A DNA stretch of 64,000 nt from an uncultured Bacilli bacterium (GTDB taxonomy: Bacteria > Bacillota_I > Bacilli_A > RF39 > UBA660). The translations under genes were made by a program, and so were the position numbers. Positions 1 to 7,564 of this stretch are shown here, one piece after another (the first letter of the stretch is position 1; every line of letters begins with the position of its first letter). The DNA is taken from assembly GCA_934098435.1 (NCBI GenBank), contig CAKOOV010000003.1:1-64000 (forward strand), in the 5' to 3' direction. Under the pieces are notes generated by a model. The model did no database searches. It saw nothing but the letters and a program-made list of their open reading frames with translations, and was not told the DNA's origin.

Positions 1-332
1 ATATACCATCATTTTTAAAAGAACTTGGAGATGGTTTTAGTTTTATAGAAAATGAATACAAAATAAAAATAGGTAATACCTATAATTATATAGATTTATT
101 ATTATTTAATTATATTTATAATTGTTTTATAGTAATAGAGTTAAAAGTATGTGAGTTAAAGAAAGAACATATAGGACAAATAGAAGTATATATGAATTAT
201 ATAGATAAACATATTAAAAGTATTAATCAAGATAAAACAATAGGTATTATTATATCTAGGCGTGATAATCATTATTATATAGAATATTCTAGTGATAATA
301 GGATATATACAAGAGATTATGTAATAAGTTAG
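1..332 (+). CDS. YhcG/DUF1016-family PD-(D/E)XK nuclease, C-terminal part only (cut by window edge)
   Basis: The first in-frame codon is at base 3 and the stop is at 330-332. The 109 visible residues are the C-terminal nuclease domain of the same protein that follows at 342: an upstream acidic residue in FIENEY, YIDLL, the ELK motif (E-x-K of PD-(D/E)XK enzymes) and GQIEVY. Bases 1-332 match 916-1247 almost exactly, so this is the preceding member of a tandem array with a 915-bp period. The N-terminal half, where the other copies carry an intragenic palindrome, lies outside the window. Confidence 0.85.
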   Translation, partial: IPSFLKELGDGFSFIENEYKIKIGNTYNYIDLLLFNYIYNCFIVIELKVCELKKEHIGQIEVYMNYIDKHIKSINQDKTIGIIISRRDNHYYIEYSSDNRIYTRDYVIS

Positions 333-341
333 GAGGATAAT

Positions 342-1247
342 ATGAAGTATTATAATGAAATAAAAAATAAACTAATAGATAATGAAGTATATAAAAGGGT
401 AAAAGATTATTCTAAGAATAGAAATGATCTTAGTACTTATTATGAAGTCGGAAAGTTATTAATTGAAGCACAAGGTGGAGAAGATAGGGCAAAGTATGGT
501 GATGGTCTAATTAAAGAATATTCAGAGAAATTAACTAAAGATTTAGGAAAAAAATATTCTATAACTTCACTTAAATATATGAGAATGTTTTATTTACTTG
601 TTGAAAAAAGTCAGCCACCGGCTGACCAATTAACCTGGTCCCATTATTGTGAACTATTACCGCTTAAGGATATAAACGAAATAAATTACTATATTAAAAT
701 TACATCAGAGCAATGTTTAAGTAAAAGAAAGCTGAGAGAAAGAATTAAAAATAAAGAATATCAAAGATTAGACGATGATGCTAAATTAAAACTAATTAAT
801 AAAGAAGAAATAGCAGTAAGTGATTTTATTAAGAATCCTATAGTTATTAAAAATAAATATAATTATGATATAGAAAATATTTCTGAGAAGATGCTTCAAA
901 CATTAATACTCGAAGATATACCATCATTTTTAAAAGAACTTGGAGATGGTTTTAGTTTTATAGAAAATGAATACAAAATAAAAATAGGTAATACCTATAA
1001 TTATATAGATTTATTATTATTTAATTATATTTATAATTGTTTTATAGTAATAGAGTTAAAAGTATGTGAGTTAAAGAAAGAACATATAGGACAAATAGAA
1101 GTATATATGAATTATATAGATAAACATATTAAAAGTATTAATCAAGATAAAACAATAGGTATTATTATATCTAGACGTGATAATCATTATTATATCGAAT
1201 ATTCAAGCGATAACAGAATATATACTAGAGATTATGTAATAAGTTAG
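342..1247 (+). CDS. YhcG/DUF1016-family protein with PD-(D/E)XK nuclease domain (array copy A)
   Basis: 301 aa. Residues about 5-155 are a DUF1016 N-terminal domain (YYEVGKLL, GGEDRAKYGDGL, LTWSHYCELL, then LSKRKLRERI). Residues about 195-301 are the PD-(D/E)XK nuclease domain with YIDLLLF, VIELK and GQIEVYM. The family (COG4804) is an uncharacterised nuclease often seen near restriction-modification or mobile genes; none is visible here. The SD sequence AGGAGG lies 4 bases after the stop of the previous copy, so the array is probably one transcript. A 7-bp inverted repeat (610-626) sits within codons 90-95, at the place where the copies differ most. Biological role unknown; family assignment secure. 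Confidence 0.88.
   Translation: MKYYNEIKNKLIDNEVYKRVKDYSKNRNDLSTYYEVGKLLIEAQGGEDRAKYGDGLIKEYSEKLTKDLGKKYSITSLKYMRMFYLLVEKSQPPADQLTWSHYCELLPLKDINEINYYIKITSEQCLSKRKLRERIKNKEYQRLDDDAKLKLINKEEIAVSDFIKNPIVIKNKYNYDIENISEKMLQTLILEDIPSFLKELGDGFSFIENEYKIKIGNTYNYIDLLLFNYIYNCFIVIELKVCELKKEHIGQIEVYMNYIDKHIKSINQDKTIGIIISRRDNHYYIEYSSDNRIYTRDYVIS
610..626. repeat. Intragenic palindrome, YhcG copy A
   Basis: Arms GTCAGCC (610-616) and GGCTGAC (620-626) are exact reverse complements around a 3-base centre whose middle base is 618, the first base of codon 93. It encodes SQPPAD. A second, overlapping arm pair, GACCA/TGGTC, lies at 624-640. Confidence 0.85.
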
Positions 1248-1256
1248 GAGGCTTTT

Positions 1257-2162
1257 ATGAATTATTATAATGAAATAAAAAACAAACTAATAAATAATGA
1301 AGTATATAAAAGAGTAAAAGATTATTCTAAAAATAAAAATGAACTTAGTACTTATTATGAAGTTGGAAAGTTATTAATTGAAGCCCAAGGCGGAGAAGAT
1401 AGGGCAAAGTATGGTGATGGTTTAATTAAAGAATATTCAATTAAACTTACAAATGAGATGGGCAAAAAATATGATATTACTATACTAAAGAGAATGAGAC
1501 AATTTTATTTATTAATTTTAAAAGGTGCGACAATGTCACACCAATTGAATTGGAGTCATTACGTAGAAATTCTAAAATTTAATGATATCAACGAAATTAA
1601 TTATTACATATATATAACAGAAAGTTATAATTTGAGTGTAAGAGAATTAAGAGAAAAAATTAAAAATAAAGAATATCAAAGATTAGATGATAATACAAAA
1701 TTAAAACTAGTTAATAAAGAAGAACTTGATATTAGAGATAGTATTAAGAATCCTATTGTTATTAAAGATAGGTTAGGAATAGATAAAGAAAATATAAGTG
1801 AAAAAATATTAAAAGATTTAATACTTGAAGACTTAGATAACTTTCTACTAGAACTAGGAGAAGGTTTTACTTACATTAGAAATGAATATAAAATAAAAAT
1901 AGGTAATACTTATAATTATATAGATTTATTATTGTTTAATTATATTTATAATTGTTTTATAGTAATAGAACTAAAAGTATGTGAACTAAAGAAAGAACAT
2001 ATAGGACAAATAGAAGTATATATGAATTATATAGATAAACATATTAAAAGTATTAATCAAGATAAAACTATTGGTATTATTATATCTAGAAGAGACAATC
2101 ATTACTATATCGAATACTCTAGTGATAAGAGAATATTAACTAGAGAATATATAATAAGTTAG
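1257..2162 (+). CDS. YhcG/DUF1016-family protein with PD-(D/E)XK nuclease domain (array copy B)
   Basis: 301 aa, the same length as copy A and starting exactly 915 bp after it, with AGGAGG overlapping the previous stop region. The first 60 residues and the last 95 or so are nearly identical to copy A, including YIDLLLF, VIELK and GQIEVY. The middle (about 61-200) diverges strongly, as if the DNA-binding part evolves or is exchanged while the nuclease is kept uniform by gene conversion. The equivalent palindrome position (1524-1542) holds a different inverted repeat from copy A. Confidence 0.88.
   Translation: MNYYNEIKNKLINNEVYKRVKDYSKNKNELSTYYEVGKLLIEAQGGEDRAKYGDGLIKEYSIKLTNEMGKKYDITILKRMRQFYLLILKGATMSHQLNWSHYVEILKFNDINEINYYIYITESYNLSVRELREKIKNKEYQRLDDNTKLKLVNKEELDIRDSIKNPIVIKDRLGIDKENISEKILKDLILEDLDNFLLELGEGFTYIRNEYKIKIGNTYNYIDLLLFNYIYNCFIVIELKVCELKKEHIGQIEVYMNYIDKHIKSINQDKTIGIIISRRDNHYYIEYSSDKRILTREYIIS
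1524..1542. repeat. Intragenic palindrome, YhcG copy B
   Basis: Arms GGTGCGACA (1524-1532) and TGTCACACC (1534-1542) pair at 8 of 9 positions around the single base 1533, which is the first base of codon 93, as in copy A. It encodes GATMSH. A second palindrome, CCAATT-G-AATTGG (1541-1553), follows directly. Confidence 0.8.
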
Positions 2163-2171
2163 GAGGCTTTT

Positions 2172-2503
2172 ATGAATTATTATAATGAAATAAAAAATAA
2201 ATTAATATACAAAGAAGTATATAAGCACAAGGTGGTGAAAATAGAGCAAAGTATGGTGATGGATTAATAAAAGAGTATTCCAAAAGGTTAACCAGTGAAC
2301 TAGGAAAAGGCTATACCTTCACTGCATTGTCCAGAATGCGACAATTTTATGTATTGTCTGAAAAAGTTGCGACATTGTCGCAACAATTATCTTGGGGCCA
2401 TTATAAAGAAATTCTAAAATTCGATGATATTAATGAAATTAATTATTATATATCTATAATAGAAAGTTATAACTTAAGTGTAAAAAAATTAAGAGAAAAA
2501 TAA
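2172..2503 (+). pseudogene. Decayed YhcG/DUF1016 copy (array copy D)
   Basis: Starts like copy B (AGGAGG, then MNYYNEIKNKLI) but loses about 73 bp relative to it after residue 17. This shifts the frame. The rest of the DUF1016 domain continues in the new frame from 2225 (AQGGENRAKYGDGL, LSWGHYKEIL) and ends at a stop at 2501-2503 just after KKLREK, so the whole nuclease domain is missing. The palindrome at 2366-2384 is intact and differs from those of copies A and B. It is the distal end of the array. Confidence 0.85.
2366..2384. repeat. Intragenic palindrome, YhcG copy D
   Basis: Perfect 9+1+9: GTTGCGACA (2366-2374), T, TGTCGCAAC (2376-2384). The centre, 2375, is the first base of the Leu codon that aligns with codon 93 of copies A and B. 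It encodes VATLSQ in the shifted frame. Confidence 0.9.
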
Positions 2504-2530
2504 AAAAACTTCTTACTTAGTAAGAAGTTA
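2504..2530 (-). terminator. Terminator of the minus-strand tRNA-Arg
   Basis: Arms AACTTCTTAC (2507-2516) and GTAAGAAGTT (2520-2529) with a 3-base loop. Read on the minus strand the hairpin is followed by a T-run (A-run at 2502-2508). Confidence 0.8.
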
Positions 2531-2539
2531 ATATCTAAG

Positions 2540-2616
2540 TGGTGTCCTGGTGGAGATTCGAACTCCAGACCGATCGCTTAGAAGGCGATTGCTCTATCCA
2601 GCTGAGCTACCAAGAC
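2540..2616 (-). tRNA. tRNA-Arg (anticodon TCT)
   Basis: Read on the minus strand, the acceptor stem GTCTTGG pairs with CCAGGAC. The T-arm contains TTCGAAT and the anticodon loop is CTTCTAA, giving anticodon TCT (AGA codons, the main Arg codon here). Discriminator A and an encoded CCA are at 2540-2543. Confidence 0.95.
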
Positions 2617-2723
2617 ATCAGTCGATATAAATGATACCACAATATTATTAAAAAATCAACTACTTTTGTAAAAAAAGTTTACAAAAACAATATTTTCCTA
2701 TATAATTTTCTTAGGAGTAGCTT

Positions 2724-4190
2724 ATGAAGAAAATAATAAATATCTTAACATTTATATTTATAATAGTATTATATCATCTTACTAAAAATAGTAATACTTT
2801 CTTACTTACCTTTAGTTTTAGTTTATTTTTAATATATTATAGTATATTTAGTTCAAATAAAATAAAAAAATTATTAAATGATTATTATGATAAAAAATAT
2901 CTATATACAATGAATAAAGTATTTAAATGTAGTATATTACTTATCATTATTTTAACCATGCTTTTAGGAGCAATATCTTACATTATATCAACACTAATAA
3001 ATATAGAAAAATTATATCTAGTTAATATAACCATGACAATATTCTTATCCATATCACTTATTATAAAACTAATAAATAACTATTTAAATATATTTGGATA
3101 TAAAAAAAATATATTATTAAATATATATAAATTAAGTAGTATAGTATTTAATATAATAAATATCTTCTTACTATATAAAGTCTTTTTATTAGAAGATTAT
3201 TTAAAAATAATAATAATATATTTAGTACCAATAATATTAGGCATAATACTAATAATATTATCTTATATATTAGTAGTAAAGAAAAACAATAAATATACAA
3301 AAAAGAGAGAAGAAACAAAAATAAATTATATTATACAAATAAAAAAATCATTAATAGATAATAGATGCATAATAATATATAATATAATAAACGCATCATA
3401 TATATACATATCCATTATAGTATTATATTATATATTACTAAATAGATATAAATATAGTTATGATGATGTATCAAATTATATTACCAATACATACTTTTAT
3501 GGAATAATAATCATATATATTATACATTTAATAATTAAAAAAATATATAATACAGATATAAATAAATTAAAAACATCTATAATAAACAAAGAAAATAACT
3601 ATAAAGACTTATTTCATAAAATATTAAATAAAATAATCAATACCAGCCTAACAATTACTATAATATTAATGATTATATCAGGACCAATCAATATTACATT
3701 ATTTAATAACGATTATAACTTTATTTTCGGATTAGTACCATTAATATTCTTTTATACAATATATGATAGTATTGTAAATATAAATATAATATGTAACAAA
3801 GAAAAAAATATCATAATATTTCTTTTAATAAGCTTAATAACTAAGATAATTTTTGAAGTACCACTAATAAATTCAGCATATAGAATGGGATATACAGCAT
3901 ATTTCGGAAGCATAGCCAGTACAATATTAGGACTAATAATCAGTATTATTATTGGAATAATACTTTTAACCAGAAAACTAAAAATAAATTTATTAGATAA
4001 CTTTAATAGCATATTAAATATTATCTATGAAAACATAATATTATGTTTAATATTAACATTATTTACATTAATAATAAAAGTAGATACAAAAAACATCATC
4101 AGTAGCATTTTAGTCATAATTTTTTACATATTTATAACTATAATCTATTATATAATCAAAAGAATAATAATACCAAAAAATAACCAGTAA
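2724..4190 (+). CDS. Polytopic membrane protein, flippase-like (MOP superfamily?)
   Basis: 488 aa with about 12-14 hydrophobic segments spread along the whole length and short basic loops (KKREETK near residue 195). The size and the paired-helix layout resemble polysaccharide flippases of the MOP superfamily (Wzx/SpoVB type), but no diagnostic motif is visible and the protein is extremely Ile/Asn/Lys/Tyr-rich, which makes family assignment by eye weak. The start has the SD TAGGAG 7 bases upstream. The next gene also encodes a membrane-anchored protein, so a cell-envelope role is plausible. Confidence 0.55.
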   Translation: MKKIINILTFIFIIVLYHLTKNSNTFLLTFSFSLFLIYYSIFSSNKIKKLLNDYYDKKYLYTMNKVFKCSILLIIILTMLLGAISYIISTLINIEKLYLVNITMTIFLSISLIIKLINNYLNIFGYKKNILLNIYKLSSIVFNIINIFLLYKVFLLEDYLKIIIIYLVPIILGIILIILSYILVVKKNNKYTKKREETKINYIIQIKKSLIDNRCIIIYNIINASYIYISIIVLYYILLNRYKYSYDDVSNYITNTYFYGIIIIYIIHLIIKKIYNTDINKLKTSIINKENNYKDLFHKILNKIINTSLTITIILMIISGPINITLFNNDYNFIFGLVPLIFFYTIYDSIVNINIICNKEKNIIIFLLISLITKIIFEVPLINSAYRMGYTAYFGSIASTILGLIISIIIGIILLTRKLKINLLDNFNSILNIIYENIILCLILTLFTLIIKVDTKNIISSILVIIFYIFITIIYYIIKRIIIPKNNQ

Positions 4191-4248
4191 TATTGCACTT
4201 TTTAGTTAATTATGATATTATTATATCAGTAAGATAGTGAGGAATAAC

Positions 4249-4803
4249 ATGGAATACGATAAGAAGAAAAAAATATTAATAATATCAGGACTAACAATCC
4301 TATGTTTAGGACTGCTAGGGGGAAGTATAGCTTATTTCACAAGTATACTATTCGAAGATTTAAATGTAAACACAACCACTAAAGGATTAGATTATTATAT
4401 AACATATAATAAAGGTACCGATATAACAAGTGGTACCATAAATCCATCATCTACATATACAGGAGGAAATAGCATTATCATAACATTATATAAAAAAGAT
4501 AACACATATGACATATATGGACACATATATATGGATGTTACCTCAATAGGGGATAAATTAAAGAACAGTGATGCATTAAAATATACCGTTGTAAGTGGCA
4601 ACACCATAGTATCCTCAGGCAGTATGAAGGGAACTTCAGCAGGAACATCAAAACTAATAGCAACAAACATACCGCTTAGCACCACAAGCACCACTTACAA
4701 AGTATACTTATGGTTTGATGAAAACAATATAAACGATTATGAAGTACAAGGGGAAACAATAAAAGCTACTGTACGCTGTACAGCTAGTATGAAGCAAGAA
4801 TAA
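4249..4803 (+). CDS. Small exported/anchored protein, TasA/camelysin-like signature weak
   Basis: 184 aa. An earlier GTG (4237) is possible, but it lies inside the SD GTGAGG, which places the ATG at 4249 at the right distance. After a basic start (EYDKKKK) one hydrophobic helix (about residues 9-30) ends in GGSIAYFTS. The rest is a Thr/Ser-rich beta-type extracellular domain with no recognised active site. The layout (signal helix followed by AYFT) recalls SipW-dependent TasA/CalY-like proteins, but identity is uncertain. It sits 35 bases before the GH31-like gene. Confidence 0.6.
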   Translation: MEYDKKKKILIISGLTILCLGLLGGSIAYFTSILFEDLNVNTTTKGLDYYITYNKGTDITSGTINPSSTYTGGNSIIITLYKKDNTYDIYGHIYMDVTSIGDKLKNSDALKYTVVSGNTIVSSGSMKGTSAGTSKLIATNIPLSTTSTTYKVYLWFDENNINDYEVQGETIKATVRCTASMKQE

Positions 4804-4838
4804 AAAAACAAAAAAAGAATAAAAAAGAAGGTGAAAAA

Positions 4839-7169
4839 ATGGCTAATGTGTCAAATTATTACATAGAATCCAGAACCAAACTAATTAGTAATAAAGAATC
4901 ATGCATTATAGGCAATAAGTACAGAATAACCATATTAACACCAAGATTAGCCAGATTAGAGTATACACCAAGTGGTAAATTTATCGACGAACCAACTGCC
5001 TTAGTCATTAATAGAACCTTTCCCAAAACACCATACGGCATCACCGAAAGTGAAACACTAATTCAAATAGATACCGGCATTTTCACAATCACATACGTAA
5101 AAGATAAAGATTTCAAAGCCGGAAACCTCGGCAGTAATCTAAAAGCCGTAATAAATAATACTACAATAGAGTGGCAAATGAATAGCCCACAAGTAAAAAA
5201 TTTAAGAGGTATAAATTATTCAATTGACAGCATTAAAGATAAAATAATTTTAGACACAGGATTATATTCTTTAGATGGCTATGCAGTAGTAAAAGACAAT
5301 ACCCCAATATTAACAGAAAATGATATTTTCATACCAAGAGAAGAAGGATCAAAAGACATATATCTCTTCATGTACAATAAAGATTTTGATGGATGTTTAA
5401 ACGACTATTTCACTTTAACCGGTTATCCAAACCTAATACCAAGATATGCTTTAGGAACATGGTGGTATAAAAACGATAACTATACCAGTAAAGATATAAT
5501 ATCATTAGTAGATAGATTTAACAAAGACAATATCCCAATATCAATATTTCTATTAGGGGACTCATGGCGTGGAAATAACAATTACATACCAAGTATTGAC
5601 CTAAAAAACGTAAGCAATTATTTAACACAAAAAAACATAAAATTAGGAGTAACAATTAATCCCAATTTAGAAATAGCAAAAGGAACTAATGAATATAATT
5701 TAATAAGTAGTTATACCAATGAAGAAAAATTCAAATTCATTCCCCTTAGCAACGAAAAACTAGGCATATACCTAAACATGTTTATAAATAATTTAGAAAT
5801 GCAAGGCGTAGAACTATATAGCATTGATTATAACAATCCAAATGACAAAATAGATTTGTGGAAATTTGCCCATTATCATCATGGAAAAATAGAAACAAGA
5901 GGAAAAAGAGGATTATCACTAACCCGAAATCACGGAATAGCGGTACATCGCTATCCAATCATTTGGAGTGGTAAAACATTAGTAAATTGGACAACCCTAA
6001 ATCTATTACCAAGATATAATCTCCAAGGATATAACGTCGGAGTATCTTTCATAGCCCATCCCATCGGAGGCTATCACAACGGAATCGAAGAAGCCGAATT
6101 ATATTTAAGATACATACAATTTGCTTGCTTCTCACCAATCTTTTTACTTGCCAGCGAAGGAGGCAAGTATTACAAAAGAGAACCATGGAAATGGAATCCA
6201 ATTATCGAAAACGATATAATTAATTTTATGAATTTAAGATACAAACTAATACCATACATCTATACCGAAAGCTATAACTATCACAAAACAGGAAAAGGAA
6301 TAGTAAAACCATTCTATTACGATTACCCAAAAATATTAGACGACGTTCAATATAAAAATCAATATTTCTTCGGTAGCAATCTTTTCATATCACCAATAAC
6401 AACCAAAAAAAATATAGTTATCGATAGAGTAATGAAAAAAGTATTCGTTCCCGATGGCATTTGGTTCAATTTATTAGATGGAAAACAATATAACGGAGCT
6501 AAATATTATACCAATTTCTATCGTGATGAAGACTATCCCGTATTCGTAAAAGCCGGCTCAATAATACCAATGAATTATAACATTAAAGAAGATATACCAA
6601 GTACTCTAGAATTAAATATATATCCACTTAACGATGGAACATACAATTTATACGAAGATGACGGCATAACAAACAACTATAAAAAAGGTATGTATATGAT
6701 AACAAACTTTAGTTATCATTATGAAAAAGATAATTACACCTTAAAAATATCAAAATCAGAAGGCAAAAATCTTCTAAGCAAAAGAAACTATTTATTAAGA
6801 TTCAAAAACACCAAAAATATTAAAGCAGTATACATAGAAGATAAAAGCATTACTTATAATTGCTATTATGATAAAAACGATTTCATTATTCAAATAAATA
6901 ACCTTATCGTAGGCAGAGACTTAGAAGTAAATATAAAAGGTGAAAATGTTTTAGTAAGTTCTATTAGGCTTATCAATGAAGACATTAAAGAAATATTATA
7001 TGATTTAGCAATAAATACAAGTCTAAAAGACAAATTAGATGAAATATTATTTAGCGACCTAGAAGTTAAGAAAAAGAGAATAAAAATAAGAAAACTAAAG
7101 AAAAAAGGATTAGATAATAAATACATAAAAATATTTATTAATCTACTTGAATACATTCAAAAAATATAG
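4839..7169 (+). CDS. Glycoside hydrolase family 31-like protein, acid/base residue replaced
   Basis: 776 aa. An N-terminal beta domain precedes a GH31 barrel from about residue 200 (RYALGTWWY; LSLTRNHGIAVHRYPIIWSG; PIGGYHNG; FACFSPIFLL) and C-terminal beta domains. GH31 enzymes hydrolyse alpha-glucosidic or alpha-xylosidic bonds. The nucleophile Asp is probably D330 (LYSIDYNN). The acid/base Asp that normally stands in the SHDIGG motif is Pro408 here (AHPIGG), so ordinary hydrolysis is doubtful. There is no signal peptide. An extra tail rich in Lys (about 700-776) follows. The fold assignment is firm; activity and substrate are open. Confidence 0.82.
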   Translation: MANVSNYYIESRTKLISNKESCIIGNKYRITILTPRLARLEYTPSGKFIDEPTALVINRTFPKTPYGITESETLIQIDTGIFTITYVKDKDFKAGNLGSNLKAVINNTTIEWQMNSPQVKNLRGINYSIDSIKDKIILDTGLYSLDGYAVVKDNTPILTENDIFIPREEGSKDIYLFMYNKDFDGCLNDYFTLTGYPNLIPRYALGTWWYKNDNYTSKDIISLVDRFNKDNIPISIFLLGDSWRGNNNYIPSIDLKNVSNYLTQKNIKLGVTINPNLEIAKGTNEYNLISSYTNEEKFKFIPLSNEKLGIYLNMFINNLEMQGVELYSIDYNNPNDKIDLWKFAHYHHGKIETRGKRGLSLTRNHGIAVHRYPIIWSGKTLVNWTTLNLLPRYNLQGYNVGVSFIAHPIGGYHNGIEEAELYLRYIQFACFSPIFLLASEGGKYYKREPWKWNPIIENDIINFMNLRYKLIPYIYTESYNYHKTGKGIVKPFYYDYPKILDDVQYKNQYFFGSNLFISPITTKKNIVIDRVMKKVFVPDGIWFNLLDGKQYNGAKYYTNFYRDEDYPVFVKAGSIIPMNYNIKEDIPSTLELNIYPLNDGTYNLYEDDGITNNYKKGMYMITNFSYHYEKDNYTLKISKSEGKNLLSKRNYLLRFKNTKNIKAVYIEDKSITYNCYYDKNDFIIQINNLIVGRDLEVNIKGENVLVSSIRLINEDIKEILYDLAINTSLKDKLDEILFSDLEVKKKRIKIRKLKKKGLDNKYIKIFINLLEYIQKI

Positions 7170-7198
7170 TATAATACGACTTATATGGAGGTAATATA

Positions 7199-7564
7199 AT
7201 GAAAGAAATATTAAATATACTATTAGACTTTATAATATCATATACATTAATATTTATATTATATTATTTCTTTTTTGTCTTTAAAAAGACAAAATATAAT
7301 AAAAAGAAAGTACCAGTGGAATACTATTATTTAGTAAGAGTATATGGATTAGATGAAAAAAAAATAAATTACAAAAAATTTTTATACACTTCCGCAATTA
7401 TAAATACTTTTATAATTGCTTTGACTTATGTAATTGTTTTTCACTTATTAGACAATTGGCTATGGCAATTGCTATGTAGCATAATACTCATAATCCTATT
7501 AATAATAATTATGTATGGAATACTAGGAAGACATTATCAGAAAAGAGGTAAAAAAAATGTATAA
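7199..7564 (+). CDS. Small membrane protein upstream of leuS
   Basis: 121 aa with one N-terminal hydrophobic helix (about 5-27), a basic segment (KKTKYNKKK), a short soluble part (YYYLVRVYGLDEKKINYKKF) and two C-terminal helices (about 60-108). It starts behind GGAGG, and its end overlaps the leuS start by 8 bases, so the two are translationally coupled. No family recognised. The region facing the cytosol with VRVYGLDE suggests a conserved domain rather than a random ORF. Confidence 0.75.
   Translation: MKEILNILLDFIISYTLIFILYYFFFVFKKTKYNKKKVPVEYYYLVRVYGLDEKKINYKKFLYTSAIINTFIIALTYVIVFHLLDNWLWQLLCSIILIILLIIIMYGILGRHYQKRGKKNV

Noticed and set aside
1..2503. CRISPR array
   Set aside because: The repeats are whole genes of 915 bp with coding sense and no short direct repeats with unique spacers.
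1..2503. Type I restriction-modification locus
   Set aside because: DUF1016 genes often lie near such loci, but no hsdM, hsdS or hsdR sequence is present in the window.
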